NCBI GenBank assembly: GCA_017963875.1
Contig: JAGCTA010000249.1
Location: forward strand, 1-8,366
Source of the DNA: Victivallales bacterium
Lineage (GTDB): Bacteria > Verrucomicrobiota > Lentisphaeria > Oligosphaerales > Oligosphaeraceae
DNA length: 8,366 bases
Direction: 5' to 3'
A model generated the notes under the pieces. That model saw nothing but the letters and a program-made list of their open reading frames with translations, was not told where the DNA came from and made no database searches. Numbering within the stretch: the stretch's first letter is position 1; every line of letters begins with the position of its first letter. Shown one piece after another: positions 1 to 6,181 of this stretch. The position numbers were made by a program, and so were the translations under genes.

Positions 1-380
1 AAATATATCACAAAATATGCAATGAGACTTGCGACGACGAAGAGCAAGTTCTGCCCAAGCATTTTCGAGTACGCTTCTTGCATCGCAGAATCCTCCGCAG
101 GGAGATGCTCCGTGAAAAGAATGAGAGCAGACGCGAAGAATTGGGAGGCAAAACCATATATGACGCTCTTGGACGCCTCTGCACGTCCCCAGATCTCCCC
201 AATAACATCGGTCAACAGGAACGTGCACGCATAGCAGACGGCCGCTCCAGGCAGAACCAGATTCGTCCCGAACATCGTGATTCCTGTGTGGAACAATTTA
301 GTCGTTACGACATTGGAAACAACCAATGCCGTCGTGAAGAGCGTATTCAGCAGGATAAGGTTCTCATTGGTCTTTCGCAT
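1..380 (-). CDS. yhhQ: Queuosine precursor transporter, YhhQ/VUT family (3' end beyond window)
   Basis: This is an integral inner-membrane protein predicted to import a queuosine precursor (preQ0, preQ1 or queuine, depending on the member). The first 126 residues are visible and the gene continues past the left edge; family members are usually about 200-240 residues. Hydrophobic segments lie at about residues 8-30, 40-60, 72-90 and 113-126. The family signature is FLLTDVIGEIWGR (residues 54-66), with the acidic pair D58 and E62 conserved in YhhQ proteins. The ATG at 380 is preceded by AGGAG at 388-392 with a 7-nt gap, which fixes the start. The gene begins inside the end of queC (17-nt overlap), so it is probably translationally coupled and expressed for the same pathway. 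Which precursor it carries cannot be read from the sequence. The family assignment is strong, resting on the motif and the operon context. Confidence 0.9.
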   Translation of the reverse strand, partial: MRKTNENLILLNTLFTTALVVSNVVTTKLFHTGITMFGTNLVLPGAAVCYACTFLLTDVIGEIWGRAEASKSVIYGFASQFFASALILFTEHLPAEDSAMQEAYSKMLGQNLLFVVASLIAYFVIY

Positions 381-1092
381 GGGAATTCTCCTGATGAGGG
401 TGGTGCAGAGCGGGGTCTAGGACGCCGTTTGCGGCGAATGCCGCGGCTCTGTCACGGCAGGTGGCGCATTCACCGCACGGCGCAATGCCCCCCATATAGC
501 AACTCCATGTCAGATGGTAGGGAGCCTTTAGTTTGAGCCCGCAGGCGACGACCGCCGCCTTGTTGAGATTCGCGAAGGGGGATGCCAGGTGAACTCGGTC
601 ATATGTCCCGATGGCAATCGCCTGGCCAATATGTTCCAGAAAGGGGACGCTGCAATCCGCGTATGCGTTTCCTGTGGCATCATCCTTGTGTGCGCCAATA
701 TAGAGGTCACAAGTATCCTTTTCATAAAGGCTTTGTGCGAGGCTGGCGGCGGTGGATAGCATCAGACCGTTGCGAAAGGGGACGTATGTACCAATGACAT
801 CTCCATTCTCGGCAATCTGGTCTTTGTACGATGACAGGATGACGTCCTTTGTCGAACCCGCCAACAGCGCGCAATTGGAGAATTGCATGATTTTCGATAG
901 GTCGAATTCATACTGTCGGATACCGTAGTATTTTGCGACATCGTGTGCGGCACGAAGTTCCACTTTGTGCTTCTGACCGTAGAATATCGTAATCGAAGCG
1001 ACGTTTTTTCTGCCAAGTTCGGCAACTGCCATTGCCAGGCAGGTTGTGGAATCAATTCCGCCGCTGGATAGGACGAGCGCTTTTTTGCCCAT
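364..1092 (-). CDS. queC: 7-cyano-7-deazaguanine (preQ0) synthase QueC
   Basis: QueC is a cytoplasmic ATP-dependent enzyme that converts 7-carboxy-7-deazaguanine plus ammonia into preQ0 in queuosine tRNA-modification biosynthesis. The 242-residue product has the usual family length. It shows the N-terminal PP-loop SSGGIDS (residues 9-15) for ATP binding, the VPFRN motif (104-108), and a C-terminal zinc site formed by C198, C206, C209 and C212 in a CxxxxxxxCxxCxxC arrangement. I chose the ATG at 1092 because it directly precedes the PP-loop strand and has GGAGG at 1100-1104, 7 nt upstream. The frame stays open to an ATG at 1251, but that extension overlaps queF and has no family similarity. 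The gene starts 4 nt after the queF stop and overlaps the next gene by 17 nt, as expected for the middle gene of a tightly coupled operon. Confidence 0.96.
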   Translation of the reverse strand: MGKKALVLSSGGIDSTTCLAMAVAELGRKNVASITIFYGQKHKVELRAAHDVAKYYGIRQYEFDLSKIMQFSNCALLAGSTKDVILSSYKDQIAENGDVIGTYVPFRNGLMLSTAASLAQSLYEKDTCDLYIGAHKDDATGNAYADCSVPFLEHIGQAIAIGTYDRVHLASPFANLNKAAVVACGLKLKAPYHLTWSCYMGGIAPCGECATCRDRAAAFAANGVLDPALHHPHQENSHAKDQ

Positions 1093-1096
1093 TGCA

Positions 1097-1582
1097 CTAC
1101 CTCCACTGGCGTCGGTCAATGGCTGCGAAAAGGCGTGTCTTCGCATAGCCCTCATAGCCGCAACCTGGCTTTGCATAATTGGCAAATGGGTAGATTGAGA
1201 TGCCCCCACGCGGTGTGAATTCTCCGAGCACTTCCAAGTAGCGTGGTTCAAGCAGTGCCGTCAAGTCTTTACGGATAATGTTGACGCAGTCCTCGTGGAA
1301 ATCTCCGTGGTTTCGGAAACTGAACAAATACAGTTTCAATGATTTGGACTCGACAAGATATTTGTCTGGAATGTATGATATGTGGATTTCGGCAAAATCT
1401 GGCTGCCCAGTCTTCGGGCAAAGGGAGGTGAATTCAGGGCAGTTGAGCATCACGAGATAGTCGTCATCGGGATGTTTGTTCTCGAAACGTTCCAGCAGCC
1501 CTGGATCATAGTCATAGACATACTTTGTCGATTGGCTTCCAAGTTGGACAATTTTAGCCAACTCTTCGTTACTTCTGCTCAT
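1097..1582 (-). CDS. queF: NADPH-dependent 7-cyano-7-deazaguanine reductase QueF (short form)
   Basis: QueF reduces the nitrile of preQ0 to the aminomethyl group of preQ1 with two NADPH, the last step before insertion into tRNA by Tgt. The 161-residue product is the single-domain, Bacillus-type form and not the long E. coli form. The catalytic cysteine is C55 in [16 protein letters not shown] (residues 48-63), with the proton donor D62. The NADPH/substrate signature [20 protein letters not shown] spans residues 78-97, and H96 and E97 bind the base. The later FTPRGGISI segment is also typical. The ATG at 1582 is the only sensible start; AGGA at 1592-1595 serves as a rather distant ribosome binding site. 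It is the first gene of the queF-queC-transporter operon, downstream of a structured leader. Confidence 0.97.
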   Translation of the reverse strand: MSRSNEELAKIVQLGSQSTKYVYDYDPGLLERFENKHPDDDYLVMLNCPEFTSLCPKTGQPDFAEIHISYIPDKYLVESKSLKLYLFSFRNHGDFHEDCVNIIRKDLTALLEPRYLEVLGEFTPRGGISIYPFANYAKPGCGYEGYAKTRLFAAIDRRQWR

Positions 1583-1652
1583 GATGCTTTTTCCTAGTTT
1601 TGTTTATACAGGCGGATTTTTCCGCCAAGACAGGATGGATTTCGAACTGTCT
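1583..1652 (-). promoter_or_regulatory. Structured 5' leader of queF; candidate preQ1-responsive riboswitch, class unassigned
   Basis: Read on the minus strand, a 6-bp stem AGACAG/CTGTCT (1652-1647 with 1633-1628) encloses a 13-nt loop (1646-1634, TTCGAAATCCATC). One nucleotide later comes a second 6-bp stem GGCGGA/TCCGCC with an AAAA loop (1626-1611), then an A-rich tail with AACAAAACTAGGA running into the ribosome binding site. preQ1-I riboswitches are known as a small hairpin whose loop forms a pseudoknot with an A-rich tail at the ribosome binding site; preQ1-II types carry an extra small hairpin. Here the loop TCC (1639-1637) could pair with GGA at 1594-1592. The position before queF supports a preQ1 or preQ0 sensor. 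The second hairpin does not fit class I, and the long tail does not fit class II as I remember it, so this is a candidate only. Confidence 0.4.
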
Positions 1653-1656
1653 GACA

Positions 1657-1662
1657 ATTATA
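1657..1662 (-). promoter_or_regulatory. Probable -10 element of the queuosine operon
   Basis: A perfect TATAAT lies on the minus strand within an AT-rich tract (1657-1670). Transcription starting about 7 nt downstream would begin at the first stem of the queF leader, which makes biological sense. No good -35 hexamer is found 16-18 nt upstream (the sequence there is about AAATCC), so an activator or an alternative spacing may be involved. The tract also reads TATAAT on the plus strand and could serve the divergent gene. Confidence 0.4.
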
Positions 1663-1753
1663 ATATAATACATGTCATCGGATTTTCTCTGTGTCAGTAA
1701 TTGTATGCAAGTAGAGCAGGCTTGGGAAAATCAAATGGATATAGTTGTCATGG

Positions 1754-1792
1754 TTGACTCAGTCAAGCCCTCTAAGTCACTTGTAAAAGTGA
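1754..1792 (+). promoter_or_regulatory. Two inverted repeats upstream of the plus-strand gene
   Basis: The first is a 13-bp palindrome, TTGACT-C-AGTCAA (1754-1766). The second is TCACTT-GTAA-AAGTGA (1777-1792), which ends just before the AAGGA ribosome binding site of the gene at 1806. TTGACT also resembles a -35 hexamer, but no good -10 follows at the right distance. They could be an operator or small RNA hairpins that affect translation; the sequence does not decide which. Confidence 0.3.
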
Positions 1793-1805
1793 AAAGGAAC
1801 TATAG

Positions 1806-4301
1806 ATGAACACAAGATTTTTGATGCGTTGGAATGTCGCATTGTTGATGATTTTGCTTTCCCTGGCGGTACAGGGTGCCGAACGGCTGCTATGGAATAA
1901 CGGAAACGCCTTTGGAGCATGGAAAGCAGCGTATAGCATTGACGTGAAACGGGTGGATGATGTCCTGAAACTGAAAATGACTGGGCATGACCCGAGGATG
2001 GTTGTCGGAAATTTGGCCATCAATCCAAAGGACTACAAGGCATTTGAGTTCAGGTACAGGGTCGTCTCAGGTGTCTCCAAACAGAACTCTGGAGACTTTT
2101 TCTTCCTGCCGAAGGAATCTGAAAACTTTACGGCGAAGAATAATGCTAAAATCACTGGACTTGAGATTGACGGAGAATGGCATATCAAGACCGTCAGCCT
2201 GGGGAAAAACGAGGCATGGAACAATAGCACCATCGTCAAGGCGTTGAGATACGATCCAGTCATTACGGCACCTGGCGAAATTGAACTGGATTATTTGGCA
2301 CTAATCCCCTACATTGAGACAACCAGCGGCCCGCTGGAAGACGAAGAGGATGGACGTTTCATCGCATTTGAGGGAGACTACAAGGTCTCAACGGAAAACC
2401 CTTTCAGCGGTCAACGTTGCATGGAACAGGGCGAACGGGCCGATGGAGAGGACCTTGCTCGCTCTGTCAAGGCTTTCCCCGCGAAGCCAGGAACGCTTTA
2501 TCAGATTGCAGTTCAGGCGCGGAATACTGTCGGTTCAGGTGATGTCATCTTCGGCATCGGTCAAAGCCGAACGGCATCAGCGCCAAAAATCACAAGAAGC
2601 AGTGACTGGAAATGGAATAAACTCACCTGCAATGCGTCACAATGGAGAGTTGCAACCGTGCGGGTACGGACGTCCAAAGACACGAATGGCATTGTCGTTT
2701 TCTTCAAGACGACGAGTCATGGCGTCGGGCGTGCTTGGTGGGACAAATTGACTATCATGGAACTCGCTGAGGAGATGCCTCCCTTTTCAGTCGAGCCGTT
2801 TGCGGGTGAGGTCAGTTTCATCGGCCTGCCTCTTCTTCATGCAGAGCACACATATCTCAAAGGGATCATACAATCCAACTCCAAATGGATTTCAGAACAA
2901 ATTGACAGGCAGTTTCTTACAGCCCATTGCAATGAAACAGGCTTGGGCTATAAATTCAAGATGCAGTTGACAGGTGGCAAAGGGATTGTTGCAGAAGAGG
3001 AACAGGAAACCGCGAGGGAAAATCGCTTCCAAGTCCCGATTGACTCTTTGCCTGTGGGGCAGTATGTGCTCGGCCTTTCACTTGTCGCACCTGATGGCAC
3101 GATAAAGCATCAGATTGAGCAGATGATATATCGCTTCGAGCCATTCAATGAGAAGGCTCTGCCGCCGATTGAAACGGTCAAGGTCACTAAGGACAGAATT
3201 CTTGTCAACGGCTCCACTTTCCGTCAAGTATCATTGAGTGCTTTCCCCATTGTCCACAGGGAGACATTCCTTAACGAAATCAAGGGAATCGATGAATATA
3301 CGCAGAATGCCAAGAGGATATTCGGGTTGAATCTTGTCGGTATCCGCCTCTATCTTCCAGACAGGCCAAGGCCAGCCGCACTCGGTGAAAAATACCTTTC
3401 CAGTGCGATTGATTTCTATGCCAATGCCTACTTGCGCGATTTGGACTGGTGTCAGGCACATCATGTCTATGGGGTGGCATCGCTCCACCTTGGTGAAACG
3501 CTTAGGCCATACGGAAAGCCTGAACCAGAACTGATCAAAGGTGTCGCCTCGCGCATCAACCGACATCCCGCGTTGCTTTTCTGGAACTACGATGAGCCAG
3601 AATGTCATAAGTTGACTCCAGAAGAGGTGGCCGACATGGTCAAGGCAGCCAAGGACGGCGATCCATACCATCCAGTGGTTGTCAATCTCTGCCAACCGTG
3701 GAATTTCCACAAATTCATCGGCTTGTCGGATATCGCGTCCTACGACTACTATCCGTTCCCGAATTCCAGCCTGGCGGAAAGACGGACTTTTACTGAGACA
3801 ATGCGCTCAGTCGCTGGAGACAAACTGCTCATGAACTACCAGCAGGCATATCAAAATCCCGTCATTGACGAGATACCGCCGCTTGATTTCTTCAAAGCCT
3901 CTTTCGCCATGGATACCATCGATGACAGTCGTGACTTAATTTTCTTCAGTTGGGGCGTGCCCGATGAACATTGCATGCTCACGGACATTCCAATGCAATG
4001 GCATGCCGCCATCGTGACGCATATTGCGGCCAAACTCACGCCATTTGTCGATGAGGCCGTTAGAGAAACGCTTCCTATCGAGTCCCAAGGAGATGTTATT
4101 TCATCCTGCTGGAAAAAAGGCACAGAACAATGTCTGGTCATTGCAAATATCAACGGCGAGAAAAAAGCCACAGTAAAACTTCCCAAGGCTGCTGCTATCA
4201 CCAATTTCATTGATGAGACATGGTGCTATCAGCCCGAGTCAACCCTGTCACTCAAGCCGCTGGAGACTCTTTTCCTTATGATGAAAAAAGACAGAGATTG
4301 A
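1806..4301 (+). CDS. Exported multidomain TIM-barrel glycoside-hydrolase-like protein
   Basis: The 831-residue product opens with a signal peptide: R4/R8, a hydrophobic core at about 10-22, and probable cleavage near residues 24-25. Residues about 26-170 and 180-320 look like two lectin or carbohydrate-binding beta-sandwiches; the second has the NPFSGQRCMEQ start and WWDKLTIMEL end typical of CBM4/9-like folds. An Ig-like domain (about 328-445) precedes a TIM barrel (about 456-745) that begins DRILVNGSTFRQV and contains LLFWNYDEPE (590-599). E597 sits where clan GH-A enzymes carry the acid/base Glu. At the expected nucleophile strand the sequence is LLMNYQQAY, with Q679/Q680 and no Glu. A C-terminal beta domain ends the protein. 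AAGGA lies 7 nt before the ATG. The gene is alone on its strand, divergent from queF and convergent with the GH cluster. A role on plant or host polysaccharide is inferred; the family and substrate are not recognised. Confidence 0.75.
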   Translation: MNTRFLMRWNVALLMILLSLAVQGAERLLWNNGNAFGAWKAAYSIDVKRVDDVLKLKMTGHDPRMVVGNLAINPKDYKAFEFRYRVVSGVSKQNSGDFFFLPKESENFTAKNNAKITGLEIDGEWHIKTVSLGKNEAWNNSTIVKALRYDPVITAPGEIELDYLALIPYIETTSGPLEDEEDGRFIAFEGDYKVSTENPFSGQRCMEQGERADGEDLARSVKAFPAKPGTLYQIAVQARNTVGSGDVIFGIGQSRTASAPKITRSSDWKWNKLTCNASQWRVATVRVRTSKDTNGIVVFFKTTSHGVGRAWWDKLTIMELAEEMPPFSVEPFAGEVSFIGLPLLHAEHTYLKGIIQSNSKWISEQIDRQFLTAHCNETGLGYKFKMQLTGGKGIVAEEEQETARENRFQVPIDSLPVGQYVLGLSLVAPDGTIKHQIEQMIYRFEPFNEKALPPIETVKVTKDRILVNGSTFRQVSLSAFPIVHRETFLNEIKGIDEYTQNAKRIFGLNLVGIRLYLPDRPRPAALGEKYLSSAIDFYANAYLRDLDWCQAHHVYGVASLHLGETLRPYGKPEPELIKGVASRINRHPALLFWNYDEPECHKLTPEEVADMVKAAKDGDPYHPVVVNLCQPWNFHKFIGLSDIASYDYYPFPNSSLAERRTFTETMRSVAGDKLLMNYQQAYQNPVIDEIPPLDFFKASFAMDTIDDSRDLIFFSWGVPDEHCMLTDIPMQWHAAIVTHIAAKLTPFVDEAVRETLPIESQGDVISSCWKKGTEQCLVIANINGEKKATVKLPKAAAITNFIDETWCYQPESTLSLKPLETLFLMMKKDRD

Positions 4302-4318
4302 AAAAGCGTTGTTTTTTC
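4300..4318 (+). terminator. Weak A/T hairpin with U-tract after the plus-strand gene
   Basis: GAAAAA and TTTTTTC flank a six-base GCGTTG loop, starting at the stop codon of the upstream gene, and the T-tract runs on into CTCTCT. The stem is almost pure A-T and therefore weak. It is the only U-tract-containing structure found near this gene end, so it is listed as a possible terminator. Confidence 0.25.
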
Positions 4319-4360
4319 TCTCTACTGAATCCGTGAAGAACCACCTATCGGTCGATTTCG

Positions 4361-4423
4361 TTGTCAAGTCTTTCGCCTTCGCCAAAGGCTATGGCGAGAC
4401 AAGCACGTATGTCGTATACGTGC
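4361..4423. repeat. Paired palindromes in the convergent spacer, REP-like repeat candidate
   Basis: Two hairpins abut exactly. The first pairs TTGTC (4361-4365) plus TCGCC (4373-4377) with GGCGA-GACAA (4393-4402), with a 7-nt bulge on the left arm and an inner GCC-AAA-GGC stem. The second is a perfect 8-bp stem, GCACGTAT/ATACGTGC (4403-4410 and 4416-4423), with a GTCGT loop. Neither is followed by a T-run on either strand, so intrinsic termination is unlikely. The first palindrome resembles, from memory, abundant intergenic repeats in Verrucomicrobia-related genomes that read through as FAFAKG-like peptides. Location between two convergent gene ends is typical of REP-type elements. Copy number cannot be judged from one window. 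Confidence 0.4.
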
Positions 4424-4480
4424 CCTAAACTTTCCTAGAAATCGCCTCGCCATTCGGCACTTCACGAATTCAGGTCTCTT

Positions 4481-6109
4481 TTAGAGGAATCCCATTCCTC
4501 CCATGGGGATGGTGCCTTGAGAAGGAAGTCCGTCCGCGTCTAAGGATTTTCCAATGAACGGGATGCTTTCGGGGGAAAGGTTCAAGATGATGTGTTTTTT
4601 GTTTTCTGTCTTCTTTATGGGACCAGTTACTAGGAAGGTGATTATCTCTGTGTCGCTTTCGACTTTAACGGATTCGAGGAATCCCATTCGGTAGCGAATG
4701 GTCCAGTGTCCCTGTCTGAAGGTCTCCAGATGGTCATGATAGAAAGAAATATGCCGTTTGATGATATCGGCATGTTTGGACGATAGTCTTTCCAAATCAA
4801 CAGAAATCATCGGAACTCCCATAAGTGCTGCCATCATGTGCCGTGACACGTTCACGCTGGATTCCTCTGGATGGAACCAGACGGGGTCGGAATGGACTGG
4901 GACATGGTCGCCAAGGGCGGCGCGTACTAGGGCGCAGCGGTGGAGATTGGCCATGAAATCAAATGGAACGTCATTGGCTCGGAAGTTCGTGGCCAGGTCG
5001 AGCATGACGGGAGTCGTGTAGAACTGGCGGAATTCAACGAGGGCATCTGGACGGACGGCACGGATGCTTTCCACCAGTTGCCTTACGTATGCGTAGGCGG
5101 CACGGCCATGCGGTGCGTCGATATTCGGTCTGGCAAAATCAATGAAGTCGATTTTGACGCCATCGAAACCATATTTCTTGAAAGTTTCCAGGAATCTGGA
5201 GCATGTATAATTCATCATTTCCGTATCGGCAGGGTCGTAGGCTGAACTTCCGTCATCGCTTTCAAAGAGGATGGAGCCTCGTTGTTTGAGTTTCTGGAAC
5301 ATTTCATGTCTCTTTCCGATGAGATACGGGGAAAACCAGATGATGTAGTTCATGCCAGATGCCTGGACGCGTTGGACATGCGACAGGAAGTCGGGAAGTT
5401 TCTTTTCTGATAGTTTCCATGAACCGATTTCCGAGAACCATTCGGGGCAGGTGGCTGGTGTCAGCCGTTTGGATGTATCGTAACTCCAGCCGTCATCAAG
5501 TATAAAGGAACCGAATCCAAATTCTTTGGCCAACGCGGCGTTCTTGTCAAGGAAATCGATGGTATAGGCCGCGTGTGCCGCGTACCATGTGCAATAGACG
5601 GGTGCCCAGGCTGCATCGGGAAATGCGGGATTGGTGAGCACGACATAGTGACGAAATGCCGTGATGACATTGGGGAAGGGAAGGCTGTCGAAGCAGGCGA
5701 GGAACTCGAAAGGCTCTGTTTCCTCCGTGACGGCGATTGTCCAGTTCATCTCATAGATGCATCCAGCTTGGCTCATGGCGGCGGAGAAGCACGCATCGTC
5801 TTTAAGGCAGGTGAGGGCGAATGCGCCTCGGCAGGTGCTGTCGAGGCTAGTCCAGACAAAGAATGGCATGTATCTGTTCGCTCCGCTAGTGAATTCGTAG
5901 GTCCAGGGCAGCCTCATTTCGGGGTAGTAGCGGTCGGGAGCCCAAAAACCATGGATGTCCCGCAGGGGAATGGAAAAACTGAGCGTGATTTTTCCACTGG
6001 AGGCATCGAGGAGTTCCTGTGTTATTTTTACGGATGAGAATCCTTCGCCTTTGGGCATTGAAAACTCGGCTAACAACTCTTTTTTTGATGATTGGACTTG
6101 GATGTTCAT
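4481..6109 (-). CDS. Clan GH-D glycosidase, GH36/GH27-like alpha-galactosidase (compact)
   Basis: This is a predicted cytoplasmic retaining alpha-glycosidase, most likely removing terminal alpha-galactose. The 542-residue product has an N-terminal beta-sandwich (about 1-160), a TIM barrel (about 165-470) and a short C-terminal beta region. Clan D motifs are visible: FILDDGW (202-208) in the substrate pocket, GVKIDFIDF (317-325) with D321 as likely nucleophile, and FRANDVPFD (376-384) with D380 as likely acid/base. It is shorter than classical GH36 enzymes (about 700 residues). There is no signal peptide. The ATG at 6109 is the first possible start after an in-frame stop at 6137-6139; the bases before it read CCGTTCCTCC, so no Shine-Dalgarno site exists. 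It follows the SDR gene by 72 nt and is probably the last gene of that operon. Alpha-N-acetylgalactosaminidase or another clan D activity is possible. Confidence 0.8.
   Translation of the reverse strand: MNIQVQSSKKELLAEFSMPKGEGFSSVKITQELLDASSGKITLSFSIPLRDIHGFWAPDRYYPEMRLPWTYEFTSGANRYMPFFVWTSLDSTCRGAFALTCLKDDACFSAAMSQAGCIYEMNWTIAVTEETEPFEFLACFDSLPFPNVITAFRHYVVLTNPAFPDAAWAPVYCTWYAAHAAYTIDFLDKNAALAKEFGFGSFILDDGWSYDTSKRLTPATCPEWFSEIGSWKLSEKKLPDFLSHVQRVQASGMNYIIWFSPYLIGKRHEMFQKLKQRGSILFESDDGSSAYDPADTEMMNYTCSRFLETFKKYGFDGVKIDFIDFARPNIDAPHGRAAYAYVRQLVESIRAVRPDALVEFRQFYTTPVMLDLATNFRANDVPFDFMANLHRCALVRAALGDHVPVHSDPVWFHPEESSVNVSRHMMAALMGVPMISVDLERLSSKHADIIKRHISFYHDHLETFRQGHWTIRYRMGFLESVKVESDTEIITFLVTGPIKKTENKKHIILNLSPESIPFIGKSLDADGLPSQGTIPMGGMGFL
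4484..4500 (-). other. Perfect 7-bp inverted repeat at the 3' end of the GH-D gene
   Basis: GAGGAAT-CCC-ATTCCTC spans the last codons, ending right at the TAA stop (4481-4483). On the minus-strand transcript it would form a hairpin with a 3-nt loop at the end of the coding region. No U-tract follows it, so it is more likely an mRNA-end stabiliser or chance than a terminator. Confidence 0.3.
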
Positions 6110-6151
6110 GGAGGAACGGGAGGATTGGTATGAAGGTTAAAACACGTTTTT

Positions 6152-6168
6152 CCCTCAGGAACTGAAGG
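6152..6168 (-). other. Hairpin in the SDR-GH-D intergenic gap
   Basis: On the minus strand, CCTTCAG-TTC-CTGAGGG forms a 7-bp stem with one G-T wobble in the 72-nt gap between the SDR stop and the GH-D start. It is followed by AAAAACG and not by a T-run, so it does not look like a terminator. It may act as an mRNA processing or stability element between two genes of one operon. Confidence 0.3.
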
Positions 6169-6181
6169 CTTCTTGTAAAAA

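Noticed and set aside
78..536. 152-residue plus-strand open frame
   Set aside because: It runs antisense to the transporter and queC, both certain genes, and its Arg-rich sequence has no recognisable domain.
1093..1251. N-terminal extension of QueC to an upstream ATG at 1251
   Set aside because: It lies inside queF, adds 53 residues with no QueC similarity, and the ATG at 1092 has a good GGAGG site directly before the PP-loop strand.
1611..1626. GGCGGA/TCCGCC hairpin as an intrinsic terminator
   Set aside because: No U-tract follows on either strand; it is better explained as part of the queF leader.
3231..3710. 159-residue minus-strand open frame
   Set aside because: It is opposite the barrel-coding part of the exported GH-like gene and shows no domain features.
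4333..4428. 31-codon GTG-started frame ending in FAFAKGYGE...YVP
   Set aside because: There is no ribosome site, and the coding look comes from reading through the palindromic repeat.
5573..6037. 154-residue plus-strand open frame
   Set aside because: It is antisense to the GH-D gene, whose motifs are clear, and reads as low-information antisense protein.
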